NCBI GenBank assembly: GCA_963749605.1
Contig: CAVVNN010000002.1
Location: forward strand, 186,001 to 250,000
Length of the DNA stretch: 64,000 nucleotides
Direction of reading: 5' to 3'
From: CAVVNN01 sp963749605
GTDB taxonomy: Bacteria > Actinomycetota > Thermoleophilia > Solirubrobacterales > 70-9
Each line of letters begins with the position of its first letter. The first letter of the stretch is position 1. Below, piece by piece: positions 53,498-63,128 of the stretch. The notes under the pieces were generated by a model. That model did no database searches. It saw only the letters and a program-made list of their open reading frames with translations, and was not told the origin of the DNA. Made by a program: the position numbers and the translations under genes.

Positions 53498-55195
53498 ATG
53501 AGAGCAGCGGACGCGTTGATGGAGAGCCTCAAGGCCGAGGGTGTCGAGCACATCTTCGGCATTCCCGGCGGGGCGAACCTGCCGACCTACGACGCGCTCG
53601 TGGACGCCGACTTCCGCCACATCCAGGTGCGCCACGAGCAGGGCGGCGGCCACGCCGCCGAGGGCTACGCCCAGGCGTCCGGCCGCGTCGGCGTCGCCTT
53701 CGCCACCTCCGGGCCCGGCGCCACCAACCTCGTCACCGCGATCGCCGACGCGATGATGGACTCGGTCCCAACCGTCTTCGTCACCGGCCAGGTGCGGACC
53801 GAGCTGATCGGCACCGACGGCTTCCAGGAGGCCGATGTCCTCGGCGCGACGCTTCCCTTCGTCAAGCATTCCTTCCAGGTCACCGACCCGCGCCAGATCC
53901 CCGATTACGTGCACGAGGCCTTCCACATCGCTTCGACGGGACGACCGGGCCCGGTGCTGCTCGACGTCCCGCAGGACCTCTCGCGAGCCGACATCGAGTA
54001 CGCGCCGCGCACCGAGCCAGTCGACCTGCCCGGCTACAAGCCCTCCACGGCCGGCAACGTCAAACAGATCCGGATCGCCGCCAAAGCGCTGGCCAACGCG
54101 CGGCGCCCGATCCTCTACACGGGGGGCGGCGTCGTCAACGCCAACGCCGCCGAGGAGCTGCGCGAGCTGGCCGATTCGGACCGCTTCCCGGTCACCTCGA
54201 CGCTGATGGGCCTCGGCGCCTTCCCCGCCTCGCACGAGCAGTGGCTCGGCATGCTCGGCATGCATGGCACCGTCACCGCGAACTGGGCGATGGACAACGC
54301 CGACCTGATCGTCGCGATCGGCGCTCGCTTCGACGACCGCATCACCGGCAAGATCTCCGAGTTCGCGCCGCAGGCCAAATTCATCCACATCGACATCGAC
54401 CCCGCGGAGATCTCCAAGAACGTGCCGGCCCACATCCCGATCGTCGGTGACGTGAAGCAGGTGCTGCCGAAGCTGATCCGCGAGTACCGGGCGCTGCAGA
54501 CCGACCCCACCCGCCTCGAGGCCTGGTGGAAGCAGCTCCATGCCTGGCAGGAGGAGCACCCGCTGCGCTACGAGCTCGGCAAGGACGGCGAGATCAAGCC
54601 GCAGTTCATGATCGAGGCGATGTACCGGGCGACGCAGGGCGACGCGATCGTCACCTCAGACGTCGGCCAGCACCAGATGTGGGCGGCGCAGTACTACGGC
54701 TTCGACAGGCCGCGCCGCTGGATCAATTCCGGTGGGCTGGGGACGATGGGCTTTGGCCTGCCGGCCGCGGTCGGCGCCAAGGTCGCCTGCCCGGACGAGG
54801 CGGTTGTCTGCCTCGCCGGCGACGGCAGCCTGATCATGAACTGCCAGGAGCTGGCGACCTGCGTCGCCGAAGAGATCCCGGTCAAGGTCTTTCTGATGAA
54901 CAACGGCTACATGGGGATGGTCCGCCAGTGGCAGGAGCTGTTCTGGGACCGCCGCTACAGCTCGGTCGCGATGGGCCCGAGCCCCGACTGGGTGAAGCTG
55001 GCCGAGGCGTTCGGCGCCACCGGGATGCGCTGCGAGGACTCCGCCGACCTCGAGGAGACGATGGTCGCCGCGCTCGAGGCTGAGGGCCCGGTCCTGCTCG
55101 ACGTGCGCGTCACCCAGGAGGAGAACTGCTACCCGATGATCCCGCCGGGCCAGGCAGCGCGGGACATGGTCGAGGCCCCAAAGGCGGTGCGCTGA
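53498..55195 (+). CDS. ilvB: Acetolactate synthase large (catalytic) subunit
   Basis: A 565-residue ThDP enzyme forming acetolactate or acetohydroxybutyrate for branched-chain amino acids. Catalytic Glu in VRHEQGGGHAAEGYA, FAD-site region in the middle domain, and the ThDP-binding motif beginning GDGSLIMNCQELAT (about residue 441) ending MNN. The ATG overlaps nothing upstream; the TGA overlaps the ilvN ATG, so expression is coupled. Confidence 0.96.
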   Translation: MRAADALMESLKAEGVEHIFGIPGGANLPTYDALVDADFRHIQVRHEQGGGHAAEGYAQASGRVGVAFATSGPGATNLVTAIADAMMDSVPTVFVTGQVRTELIGTDGFQEADVLGATLPFVKHSFQVTDPRQIPDYVHEAFHIASTGRPGPVLLDVPQDLSRADIEYAPRTEPVDLPGYKPSTAGNVKQIRIAAKALANARRPILYTGGGVVNANAAEELRELADSDRFPVTSTLMGLGAFPASHEQWLGMLGMHGTVTANWAMDNADLIVAIGARFDDRITGKISEFAPQAKFIHIDIDPAEISKNVPAHIPIVGDVKQVLPKLIREYRALQTDPTRLEAWWKQLHAWQEEHPLRYELGKDGEIKPQFMIEAMYRATQGDAIVTSDVGQHQMWAAQYYGFDRPRRWINSGGLGTMGFGLPAAVGAKVACPDEAVVCLAGDGSLIMNCQELATCVAEEIPVKVFLMNNGYMGMVRQWQELFWDRRYSSVAMGPSPDWVKLAEAFGATGMRCEDSADLEETMVAALEAEGPVLLDVRVTQEENCYPMIPPGQAARDMVEAPKAVR

Positions 55196-55740
55196 TGGAG
55201 GCAGGTACGCCTCAGCTGGTCAAGCTCGAGGATCTTCACGTGCCCGGGCAGCTGACCGGGCGCAAGCACATCCTCTCGATCCTGGTCGAGAACAAACCGG
55301 GAGTGCTGGCGCGGATCGCCGGGCTCTTCTCCCGGCGTGGATTCAACATCGACACGCTTGCGGTCGGGCCGACCGACGACCCCAGCATCTCGCGGGTGAC
55401 GCTGACTCTCGACGGCGCCGTCCACCCGATCGACCAGGTGACCAAGCAGCTCCACAAGCTGATCAACGTGCTGAAGATCCGCGACATGGAGCCCGAGGAG
55501 ACGGTTGCCCGGGAGATGGCGCTGTTCAAGGTCTCCTCCGCGGTCGAGAACCGAGCCGAGATCATCCAGTTCGCGGAGATCTTCCGGGCGAAGATCGTCG
55601 ACGTCGCCCGCCGCACGATGACGATCGAGGTGACCGGCTCGGCCGACAAGATCGAGGCCTTCGAGCGGATGATCCGCCCCCACGGCCTGGTCGAGATGGT
55701 CCGCACCGGCGAGGTCGCGATCGCGCGTGGTAGCGACTGA
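55195..55740 (+). CDS. ilvN: Acetolactate synthase small (regulatory) subunit
   Basis: 181 residues. The N-terminal ACT domain (ILSILVENKPGVLARIAGLF, SRRGFNIDTLAVGPTDDPSI) binds valine for feedback inhibition, followed by the C-terminal activation domain (IEVTGSADKIEAF). It overlaps the following isochorismate synthase gene by 14 bp. ilvC, usually next, is 7.4 kb away. ilvH is an equivalent symbol. Confidence 0.95.
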   Translation: MEAGTPQLVKLEDLHVPGQLTGRKHILSILVENKPGVLARIAGLFSRRGFNIDTLAVGPTDDPSISRVTLTLDGAVHPIDQVTKQLHKLINVLKIRDMEPEETVAREMALFKVSSAVENRAEIIQFAEIFRAKIVDVARRTMTIEVTGSADKIEAFERMIRPHGLVEMVRTGEVAIARGSD

Positions 55741-57121
55741 TCGCCTGATCGCCCGTCTGGGCGAGGGGATCGAACGGGCGGCTGGGCGGAAGCGGCGGAC
55801 GCTGGTCAGCGCCACGGTCCCGGTCGAGGGAGTCGACCCCTGCGCTGCCGTATTTGCCTCGCGGCTGGCATCCGATCGCTGGTTCTGCTGGGAGCAGCCG
55901 GATCGTGGGTTTGCGCTTGCCGCGCTGGGCGTAGCGCATGAGGCGAGCTCGCGCGGACAGGCTAGATTCGAGGACGTCGCGGCGGAGTGCCTGCGGCTTA
56001 ACGAGGGCGCTGTGCTGGACGAGCCCGCGGGGCTGCCTGCGGGGGCGGGGCCGGTGTGGACCGGGGGCTTTGCCTTCGACGCCGAGGGCGCCTCCTCAGC
56101 GTCGTGGTCGTCGTTCGAGCCAGCCTCGATGATCCTGCCCGAGGTGTCGCTCTGTCGCCAGGGAGACGACACCTTCCTCACCGTCAACTTGGTCGTCTCG
56201 CCCGGCGACGACGCGGCGGCCTCCGCCGAGCGAGTCTCGGCACGGCTTGCCGGCCTGCGGCCCGACCCGCTGCCGCTGCTCGATCCGCACCTCACCGATC
56301 GGCCGGAGATTCGCAGTGTGCATCCGCCCGGCGATTTCGAAGCCGTGGTGACGGCTGCAGCAGAGCGGATCGGCGGCGGTGAGATGAGCAAGGTCGTCCT
56401 CGCCCGCGAGGTCACGGTCGAGGCGGCTGCCGCCCACGACCCGGCGGCGATCTTCGGCGCCCTGCGCGAGCAGTTCCCGTCCTGTTTCTGCTTCTGCCGC
56501 GGCACGCCCGAAGCGTCGTTCCTCGGCGCCAGCCCCGAGCTGCTCATCCGTCGCTCCGGCGCTGGCGCCTCGACGGTGGCCCTGGCTGGTTCGACCCGAC
56601 GCAGCTCCGACCCGGCCGTCGACGACCATCTCGGCGAGCAGCTGCTGAGCAGCGACAAGAACCGCCGCGAGCAACGGATCGTCGCCGAGCGGATCGTCCG
56701 CAAGCTGCGCCCGCATGCCGTCTGGGTGCAGGCTGCGGCCGAGCCCGAGGTGATCAAGGTCGCCAATATCCAGCACCTGGCGACCCCGGTGATCGCCCAG
56801 CTCGCCGAATCGCATTCGGCGGTCGAGCTGGCAGGGATGCTGCACCCGACCCCGGCGGTTGGAGGCGAGCCCTGGCCCGAGGCCGCCGACGCCATTGTCG
56901 AGCTGGAGCGCATGGACCGCGGCTGGTACGCCGGCCCGGTCGGCTGGATGGACGCCACCGAGGATGGCGAATTCTGCGTCGCCCTGCGCAGTGCCCTCCT
57001 CCGAGATCGCGAGGCCCACCTCTACGCCGGGGTGGGAGTCGTCGCCGGCTCCGACCCCGCCGCCGAGCTGGCCGAGACCGAGATCAAGCTCCAAGCTCTG
57101 CTGCCGTTGCTGGCTGAGTAG
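55727..57121 (+). CDS. menF: Isochorismate synthase
   Basis: 464 residues of the chorismate-utilising fold, converting chorismate to isochorismate, the first step to menaquinone. Conserved stretches are GGGEMSKVVLAREVTVEA, FLGASPELLIRR, LAGSTRRSSDP, IQHLATPV and MLHPTPAVGGEP. Siderophore EntC-type function is possible, but the men genes alongside favour menaquinone. The GTG start lies inside ilvN; the 3' end faces menD across 3 nt. Confidence 0.92.
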   Translation: MVATDRLIARLGEGIERAAGRKRRTLVSATVPVEGVDPCAAVFASRLASDRWFCWEQPDRGFALAALGVAHEASSRGQARFEDVAAECLRLNEGAVLDEPAGLPAGAGPVWTGGFAFDAEGASSASWSSFEPASMILPEVSLCRQGDDTFLTVNLVVSPGDDAAASAERVSARLAGLRPDPLPLLDPHLTDRPEIRSVHPPGDFEAVVTAAAERIGGGEMSKVVLAREVTVEAAAAHDPAAIFGALREQFPSCFCFCRGTPEASFLGASPELLIRRSGAGASTVALAGSTRRSSDPAVDDHLGEQLLSSDKNRREQRIVAERIVRKLRPHAVWVQAAAEPEVIKVANIQHLATPVIAQLAESHSAVELAGMLHPTPAVGGEPWPEAADAIVELERMDRGWYAGPVGWMDATEDGEFCVALRSALLRDREAHLYAGVGVVAGSDPAAELAETEIKLQALLPLLAE

Positions 57122-57124
57122 GGA

Positions 57125-58879
57125 TCACCGAAGCGCGGCGAGGGCCTGCTGGACGCGCTTGGAGAGGTGACGATGGAGTGCGACGTTGGTCTGCCGGTCG
57201 GTCTTGACCTCGATCAGGCCGGTGCCGGCGGCCAACGCTTCCGGTAGGTCGGCAAGAGACTCGAGTCGATAGTGGGGCAGGTCGAAGAGGGTTGCTGCCT
57301 TGGCGACGTTCACGCCGCGGGGGGTGCCGAGGAGCGCCTCGAACTCGGCGCTGTCAAGGGCCTGCTCCTGGGGGAGAAAATGGAAGATGCCGCCGCCGCC
57401 GTTGTCGACGATGACGATGCGAACCGGGGTGGCCAGATTGGCACGCAGGGCGGCGAGGCCGCCGATGTCATGGAGGAGGCCGAGGTCGCCGGTGAGGATC
57501 GTGGTCGGGCGTCCCGTGGCATGCGCCGCGCCGATTCCAGAGGAGATGAGCCCGTCGATCCCATTGGCGCCGCGGTTGCAGAGGAACAGCGCATCCGTGG
57601 CCTCGGCGCCGAGGAATGCCTCCTGGTCGCGGATCGGCATGCTCGAGGCGGTGTAGACAAGGTCGCCATCGCGGTGGGCGCGGCCGAGGGCGAAGTGCAG
57701 GCTCGGCTCGGAGGTCGCTCCGTCGGTGTCCAACTCTGCGGCGAGCGCGGCGCGGGCCGCCTGCTCGGCGGCGATCCAAGCCTCCGGGGCGCCTCGCCCC
57801 TCACCCTCCAGCCGCTGCGCCCAGCCCGCCGCGAGCTCGGTCGGGTCCGCACGCAGCAGCGCCGCCGCCCTCCGGCTCGGCTCGTTCCAGCCACCGTAGG
57901 GGTCGACGACGATCTGGCTGGCGCCGCTTGCCTCCAGCCAGGCCCGCAGAGGCTTGCTGGTCGGCATCTCGCCGAAGCGCAGGACCAGGTCGGGAACGAC
58001 CGACCTGGCGAAGCGCTCGTCCCGCAGCAGCAGGTCGTAGGTGGCGACGACGTGGGAGCGGTCGTGGGGGCCGCAGCGCAATTGCGAGGTCGGCTCGGCG
58101 AGGATCGGGAAGCCGGAGACGCGGGCGAGGTGGGCAAGCGGCTCGCGCAGCTCGGGATCGAGCTGGCGGCCGGCGACGATAACGCCAGAGATGGCGTCGC
58201 CGATGTGGCCGGCGACCTCGTCGAGCAGGAAGGCCGAGGGCTCGAGGTCGATCTGCGTCACCGCAGTCAGCGGTCGCCCGTCGCGACCCCCCAGCGCCAA
58301 CGGGTCGGTCGCGGTCACCGCCCCCTCGACCGGAATCGGCGCCAGCGGCTCGCGCCAGGGGAGGTTGAGGTGAACCGGTCCCGGCCGGGTCTCGCCGCGG
58401 GCGCTCGCCAGCGCGCGGCAGGCGACCGAGCGGTAGTGCAGGAGCCCGTCGTCGTCAGCCGTGTGGGTTCCGACTTCACAGAACCAGCGGACCGCGGAGC
58501 CGAAGACCTTGATTTGGTCGATCGTCTGCCCGGCGCCGATCCCGCGCAGCTCGGGCGGGCGGTCCGCGGTCAGGACGAGCAGCGGGATCGCCGATTCGTC
58601 CGCCTCGCAGATCGCCGGGTGGTAGTTGGCGGCCGCGGTCCCGGAGGTGCAGAGCATCGCCACCGGCGCGCCCGTCGCCTGCGCCGCTCCGAGCGCAAAG
58701 AACGCCGCGGAGCGCTCATCGACGATCACGGTCACGTCGATCTCCGGCTGCCGCCAGAGCGCCACCGCCAGCGGCGTCGAGCGCGAGCCGGGGGAGAGGA
58801 CCGCGTGGCGGAGCCCGCCGCGGACCAGCTCCTCGGCGAAGACTGAGGCGAGGGCGGTGTTGCCGTTCGTCGGGTCCAC
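57125..58879 (-). CDS. menD: 2-succinyl-5-enolpyruvyl-6-hydroxy-3-cyclohexene-1-carboxylate synthase
   Basis: A 584-residue ThDP enzyme condensing isochorismate with 2-oxoglutarate. The N-terminal PYR domain carries the catalytic Glu in VDERSAAFFALG and the SPGSRSTPLAVAL substrate loop. The C-terminal PP domain has GDLGLLHDIGGL with IVIVDNGGGGIFHFLP. Last gene of the minus-strand menB-menA-menC-menD run; the gap to menC is 9 nt. Confidence 0.95.
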   Translation of the reverse strand: MDPTNGNTALASVFAEELVRGGLRHAVLSPGSRSTPLAVALWRQPEIDVTVIVDERSAAFFALGAAQATGAPVAMLCTSGTAAANYHPAICEADESAIPLLVLTADRPPELRGIGAGQTIDQIKVFGSAVRWFCEVGTHTADDDGLLHYRSVACRALASARGETRPGPVHLNLPWREPLAPIPVEGAVTATDPLALGGRDGRPLTAVTQIDLEPSAFLLDEVAGHIGDAISGVIVAGRQLDPELREPLAHLARVSGFPILAEPTSQLRCGPHDRSHVVATYDLLLRDERFARSVVPDLVLRFGEMPTSKPLRAWLEASGASQIVVDPYGGWNEPSRRAAALLRADPTELAAGWAQRLEGEGRGAPEAWIAAEQAARAALAAELDTDGATSEPSLHFALGRAHRDGDLVYTASSMPIRDQEAFLGAEATDALFLCNRGANGIDGLISSGIGAAHATGRPTTILTGDLGLLHDIGGLAALRANLATPVRIVIVDNGGGGIFHFLPQEQALDSAEFEALLGTPRGVNVAKAATLFDLPHYRLESLADLPEALAAGTGLIEVKTDRQTNVALHRHLSKRVQQALAALR

Positions 58880-58888
58880 GCCCTGACC

Positions 58889-59947
58889 CTAAATGCGGTG
58901 GGCTTCGAGCGCCGCCTCGTCGATCTCCACGCCCAACCCCGGGCCCTCGGGCAGGTGCAGCATCCCGTCGCGAAGCTCGCACTCGACCGCGGCGATCGAG
59001 GACGCGAAGAGGCGCTGGGTCGCGAGCCCATGAGCGAGGCCGGGATCGTCGGCGCCCGCCGCCTCGCGCAGCGTCTGGGCGACCTGCCCCGCCGCTGCGA
59101 TCCCGACCGGTCCATCGAGGGCGCTGGAGACGAAAGACGGGAGGACCTCGGCGATCTCGATCGCCGCCTCGGGCCCACCGACCTTCGAGAGCTTCAGTCC
59201 CACCAGTCCGCAGGCGCCCATCGCCGCCGCCCGCTCCGCGTCGGCGCGGCTCTCGACGCTCTCGTCGCCGGCGATCGGGATTGAGGTCGCACTCGCCACC
59301 TCCCTCGCCTCCTCCATGGTCGTGACCGGCTGCTCCGCCAGCTCGACGTCGAATCGCTCCAGCTCGGCCAGCGTCCGCTTCGCCGTCTCCACGTCCCAGG
59401 CCGCATTGGCGTCGACCCGGATGCGCGCCTGCGGCCCGACGGCCTCGCGAACCGCGCGCACCTGCTCGACGTCGTCGCCCGCGCCGAGCTTCAGCTTGAA
59501 GGTCGAGAAGCCCTCCCCGGCCCAGCGCAGCGCGTCGGCCGCCACCGCCGCGGGCTCGCCGGCCACGAGGGTCGCGTTGCACGGCACCGGAGCCGACCGC
59601 GCCCGCGAGGAGTGACCCTCGGCGTCCGCACGTTTCCCCCGCAGGTCCATCAGCGCGGTGAGCGCCGCGCAGCGGGCCGGCGCCGAGAGGCCGGCGGCGT
59701 CACTCATCAGCGCCGCCTCGTCGAGCGCATCCCGCTCGCCCAGCCCATTCAGCTCGGCGACCACCTGCGCCAGCCCGACTCCGTCTCGAAGCGACAGCGG
59801 CACGGCCTCACCCAGCCCCGTCAGGCCATCGTCGGAGCGCAGTCGCAACAGCACCATCTCGCGTCGTTCGAGCCGCCCCCGAGCCGTCACGTACGGCTCA
59901 CGGAAGGGGAGGGCATAGGGAATGACCTCGACCGACGCGATGCGCAC
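58889..59947 (-). CDS. menC: o-Succinylbenzoate synthase (enolase superfamily)
   Basis: 352 residues. The dehydratase giving o-succinylbenzoate. Catalytic K-x-K in FKLKLG (about residue 150), metal ligands in RVDANAAWD, ELAEQP and AGDES, and the second lysine in LKLSKVGG. The same fold includes dipeptide epimerases; the place between menA and menD decides for MenC. Confidence 0.92.
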   Translation of the reverse strand: MRIASVEVIPYALPFREPYVTARGRLERREMVLLRLRSDDGLTGLGEAVPLSLRDGVGLAQVVAELNGLGERDALDEAALMSDAAGLSAPARCAALTALMDLRGKRADAEGHSSRARSAPVPCNATLVAGEPAAVAADALRWAGEGFSTFKLKLGAGDDVEQVRAVREAVGPQARIRVDANAAWDVETAKRTLAELERFDVELAEQPVTTMEEAREVASATSIPIAGDESVESRADAERAAAMGACGLVGLKLSKVGGPEAAIEIAEVLPSFVSSALDGPVGIAAAGQVAQTLREAAGADDPGLAHGLATQRLFASSIAAVECELRDGMLHLPEGPGLGVEIDEAALEAHRI

Positions 59948-60010
59948 AACTCACAGCATGACACCAAGGCCATGAGCGCCGCCTCCTCTGCTCCCGCGTC
60001 CGGGCCCGAC

Positions 60011-60892
60011 TCAGCTGGAGATCAGCAGGCCTGCCGTGACCAGCAGGCTGAAAACGGCGAGCAGCGCCCCGGTCGCCGCCAGCGCCCCGTTCAGCGCCGG
60101 CCCGTCCGTGCGACTCGACATCGCCCTCATCGGGCCGACCGCCAGCGGCAGCGCGGCGAGGCCGACCAGCGGCAGCAGGCTCGATTCCCCGGCCACCAGC
60201 GCTACCGGCAGCACCACGAACGCCCCCAGGACCAGCAGCTGGTACAGCGCCACCGCGTTCCGCCGCCCCATCCGCACCGCCAGCGTCATCTTCCCGGCCC
60301 GCCGGTCGGTTTCCAGGTCACGCACGTTGTTGACCACGAGGATCGCCGTGGCCAGGAACCCAACCGAGATCGAGAGCCCCAGGGGCAGCGCATCGAGCTG
60401 CTCGATCTGCACGTAGTAGGACCCGTTGACCGCAACCAGCCCAAAGAACAAGAACACGAACACCTCGCCCAAACCGGCATACCCATAGGGCCGCGGCCCG
60501 CCCGTGTAGAGGACCCCCGCCGCAATCGAGACTGCTCCGACCAGGAGGATCACGACCCCGGCGACCGCCGCCAGGTAGATCCCGCAGGCAACTGCGATCG
60601 CGAAGGCGACCCAGGTCGCCCTCAGCACCCGCTGTGGAGTAACCAGCCCAGCCGACGTCACCCGCACCGGACCCAGCCGGTCAGCCGTGTCGGCCCCCCT
60701 CTTGGCATCGGAGTAGTCATTGGCGAGATTCGTTCCAACCTGGATGAAGATCGAGCCGATCAGCGCCGCAAAAAACGCCCCGACCCTCGGCAGTCTCCCG
60801 ACCCACTCCACGGCCGCCGCCGTCCCCACGAACACGGGAGCTATGGCCGCCGGCAACGTCCTCGGCCTCGCCGCCATTACCCAAAGCCTCAT
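60011..60892 (-). CDS. menA: 1,4-dihydroxy-2-naphthoate polyprenyltransferase
   Basis: A 293-residue UbiA-type membrane enzyme that attaches the isoprenoid chain to DHNA. The two Asp-rich motifs are NLANDYSDAKRGADT and DLETDRRAGKMTLAVRMG, with about eight membrane helices. The start overlaps the menB stop by 4 bp. Confidence 0.95.
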   Translation of the reverse strand: MRLWVMAARPRTLPAAIAPVFVGTAAAVEWVGRLPRVGAFFAALIGSIFIQVGTNLANDYSDAKRGADTADRLGPVRVTSAGLVTPQRVLRATWVAFAIAVACGIYLAAVAGVVILLVGAVSIAAGVLYTGGPRPYGYAGLGEVFVFLFFGLVAVNGSYYVQIEQLDALPLGLSISVGFLATAILVVNNVRDLETDRRAGKMTLAVRMGRRNAVALYQLLVLGAFVVLPVALVAGESSLLPLVGLAALPLAVGPMRAMSSRTDGPALNGALAATGALLAVFSLLVTAGLLISS

Positions 60893-61767
60893 GGCCTTTT
60901 GGGGAACTTGGAGAAGTCGGGCTTGCGCCCCTGCTGGTAGGCGTTGCGCCCCTCCTGTCCCTCCTCGGACATGTAGAAGAGCAGTGTCGCGTCATGCGAG
61001 AGCTGCTGGAGGCCGGTGAGGCCGTCCTCTTCGGCGTTGAAGCTCGCCTTCAACAGGCGCAGCGAGAGGGGGGAGAGGTGAAGCATCTCCCGGCACCAGG
61101 CGACCGTCTCCCGCTCCAGCTCCGCAACCGGCACCACCGCGTTCACCAGCCCCATGTCCAGCGCCTCCTGCGCCCCGTAGAGCCGGCATAGAAACCAGAC
61201 CTCCTTGGCCCGCTTGACCCCGATGTTGCGGGCCAGCAGGCTGGCGCCGAAGCCGCCGTCGAAGCTTCCCACCCGCGGTCCGGTCTGACCGAACCGCGCG
61301 TTGTCGGCGGCGATCGTCAGGTCGCAGACGAGGTGGAGGATGTGGCCGCCACCGACCGCGAAGCCAGCGACCATCGCCACCACCGGCTTCGGCAGGCGCC
61401 GGATCTGCACATGCAGGTCACCGACGTCGAGTCGCCCGACGCCCTGCCGAGCCACCTCGTCGTCTCCGATATAGCCGTCGTCGCCGCGGATTCGCTGGTC
61501 GCCACCGGAGCAGAACGCCTCCGTTCCCGCTCCGGTGAAGACGATCGCCCCCACCTCGAGATCGTCGCGCGCCCGGCCGAAGGCGTCGCGCAGCTCGGCC
61601 AGCGTCTGTGGCCGGAACGCGTTGCGGACCTCAGGCCGGTCGATCGTGATCTTGGCGATCCCATCGGCCTTCTCGTAGCGGATGTCGCCGTACTCGGCGG
61701 CGGCCCTCCACTCGATCGGCGCGTAGAGTTCCTGCTCGGGTGGGGCGTCCTTGTGGCGTTGCGGCAT
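60889..61767 (-). CDS. menB: 1,4-dihydroxy-2-naphthoyl-CoA synthase
   Basis: A 292-residue crotonase-fold enzyme cyclising succinylbenzoyl-CoA. Typical motifs: DRPEVRNAFRPQTLAEL, the oxyanion region FCSGGDQRIRGDDGY, and AVGGGHILHLVCDLTIA with FGQTGPRVGSFDGG. The ATG at 61767 was chosen for its position 7 nt after TATCGT on the minus strand; the frame is open further upstream. It begins the menB-A-C-D run and is divergent from menE. Confidence 0.95.
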   Translation of the reverse strand: MPQRHKDAPPEQELYAPIEWRAAAEYGDIRYEKADGIAKITIDRPEVRNAFRPQTLAELRDAFGRARDDLEVGAIVFTGAGTEAFCSGGDQRIRGDDGYIGDDEVARQGVGRLDVGDLHVQIRRLPKPVVAMVAGFAVGGGHILHLVCDLTIAADNARFGQTGPRVGSFDGGFGASLLARNIGVKRAKEVWFLCRLYGAQEALDMGLVNAVVPVAELERETVAWCREMLHLSPLSLRLLKASFNAEEDGLTGLQQLSHDATLLFYMSEEGQEGRNAYQQGRKPDFSKFPKRP

Positions 61768-61774
61768 GATGCGC

Positions 61775-61784
61775 ACGATATCCC
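61775..61784. promoter_or_regulatory. Overlapping divergent -10 boxes of menB and menE
   Basis: On the minus strand TATCGT (61775-61780) ends 7 nt before the menB ATG. On the plus strand TATCCC (61779-61784) ends 7 nt before the menE ATG. The boxes overlap around GATATC within a 24-nt gap, so the polymerases for the two directions should exclude each other. Confidence 0.5.
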
Positions 61785-61791
61785 CGCCTCG

Positions 61792-63117
61792 ATGAAACTC
61801 GACAACTGGCTCGCCCAAAGATCGCAGAGCTGCCCCGACCGCCCGGCGCTGGCAACAGACGGAGGTGAGGTCACCTACGCCGAGCTCGAGGCGGAGGCGA
61901 CCTGGGTTGCGCGCCGCCTCGCCGCCCAGGGCGTGCGGCGCGGCTCGACCGTGGCGCTGACCATGCAGCCCAGTCGTGAGCTGGTCGTGCTGGTCCACGC
62001 GCTGATGAAGGTGGGCGCGGTACTGCTGCCGCTTGGCCCGCGCCTGAGCGAGGCCGAGAGGGCGGAGGCGATCGCGGTCGAGGAACCTACGCTCGACCTC
62101 AGCGACCCCGGAGAGCTGACCCAGAGCGAGGCCGACCTGCCGTTGCTCGGCGAGCACGACATGGACGACGTCGTCTGCCGCGTGCTGACCAGCGGCAGCA
62201 CCGGCGCGCCCCGCCCGGTCTCGCTCACCTACGGCAACTTCCTCTGGAGCGCGGTCGGCTCGGGCTTCAACATCGGTGTCCAGCCGCAGGACCACTGGCT
62301 CTGCTGCCTGCCCCTCAGCCACATTTCCGGCCTCTCGATCGCGATGCGCTCGGTCATCTACGGCACCACCGCCGTCCTTCAGGACGGCTTCGACCTCGAT
62401 CGCGTCGCCGCCTCGCTGCAGAGTGACGGGATCACGGTCCTCTCTCTGGTGACGACGATGCTCACTCGGCTGCTGGAGGCCGGCGCCGACCTCGCTGGGC
62501 CGCGGGCGATCCTCGTCGGCGGGGGCCCGGTTCCCGAGGAGCCGCTGGAGGAGGCGATCGGCCGTGGCGCGACCGTCGTCCAGACCTACGGCCTCACCGA
62601 GGCCTGCTCGCAGGTGACGACCCTCGCCCCCGCCGACGCGCAGCGCAAGCTGGGCTCGGCCGGCCGGCCTCTGCTCACCACCCACCTGCGGATCCAGGAC
62701 GGCGAGATCCTCGTCCAGGGCCCGACCGTGGCGCCCGGCAGCGCCGACACCGACGGCTGGCTCCACACCGGCGACCTCGGCAGGATCGACGAGGAGGGAT
62801 TCCTCTACGTCGAGGACCGGATCGACGACATGATCGTCACCGGGGGCGAGAACGTGGTGCCGGCGGAGGTGGAGAAGGTGTTGATGCGCCACCCCGAGGT
62901 CGCCGACGCCGCGGTGATCGGCCGCGAGGACCCGGAGTGGCAGCAGGCGGTGACCGCGGTGGTGGTGCTGGAGAATGGCTCGGAGGCGACCCCAGACGAG
63001 CTGCGGCGCCACTGCGCCGACGAGCTCGCCGATTTCAAGGTGCCGAAGCGGGTCGAGCTGGCGGCGGCGCTGCCGCGCACGCCCTCCGGCAAGCTGATGC
63101 GCAGAGCGCTCCGATAG
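61792..63117 (+). CDS. menE: o-Succinylbenzoate-CoA ligase
   Basis: 441 residues of the acyl-CoA-synthetase (ANL) family. The P-loop is RVLTSGSTGAPRPVSLTYG, followed by QTYGLTEACS, the hinge region GWLHTGDLGRIDEEGFLYVEDR, and the C-terminal lysine in PRTPSGKLMRRAL. It activates o-succinylbenzoate for MenB, divergently encoded. The frame is open upstream into menB, but ATG 61792 gives the family start. menH and the final methyltransferase are not in the window. Confidence 0.93.
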   Translation: MKLDNWLAQRSQSCPDRPALATDGGEVTYAELEAEATWVARRLAAQGVRRGSTVALTMQPSRELVVLVHALMKVGAVLLPLGPRLSEAERAEAIAVEEPTLDLSDPGELTQSEADLPLLGEHDMDDVVCRVLTSGSTGAPRPVSLTYGNFLWSAVGSGFNIGVQPQDHWLCCLPLSHISGLSIAMRSVIYGTTAVLQDGFDLDRVAASLQSDGITVLSLVTTMLTRLLEAGADLAGPRAILVGGGPVPEEPLEEAIGRGATVVQTYGLTEACSQVTTLAPADAQRKLGSAGRPLLTTHLRIQDGEILVQGPTVAPGSADTDGWLHTGDLGRIDEEGFLYVEDRIDDMIVTGGENVVPAEVEKVLMRHPEVADAAVIGREDPEWQQAVTAVVVLENGSEATPDELRRHCADELADFKVPKRVELAAALPRTPSGKLMRRALR

Positions 63118-63120
63118 CCT
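63115..63120 (+). promoter_or_regulatory. -10 element of ilvC
   Basis: TAGCCT, overlapping the menE stop, ends 8 nt before the ilvC ATG. Confidence 0.4.
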
Positions 63121-63128
63121 CTCCGCCC

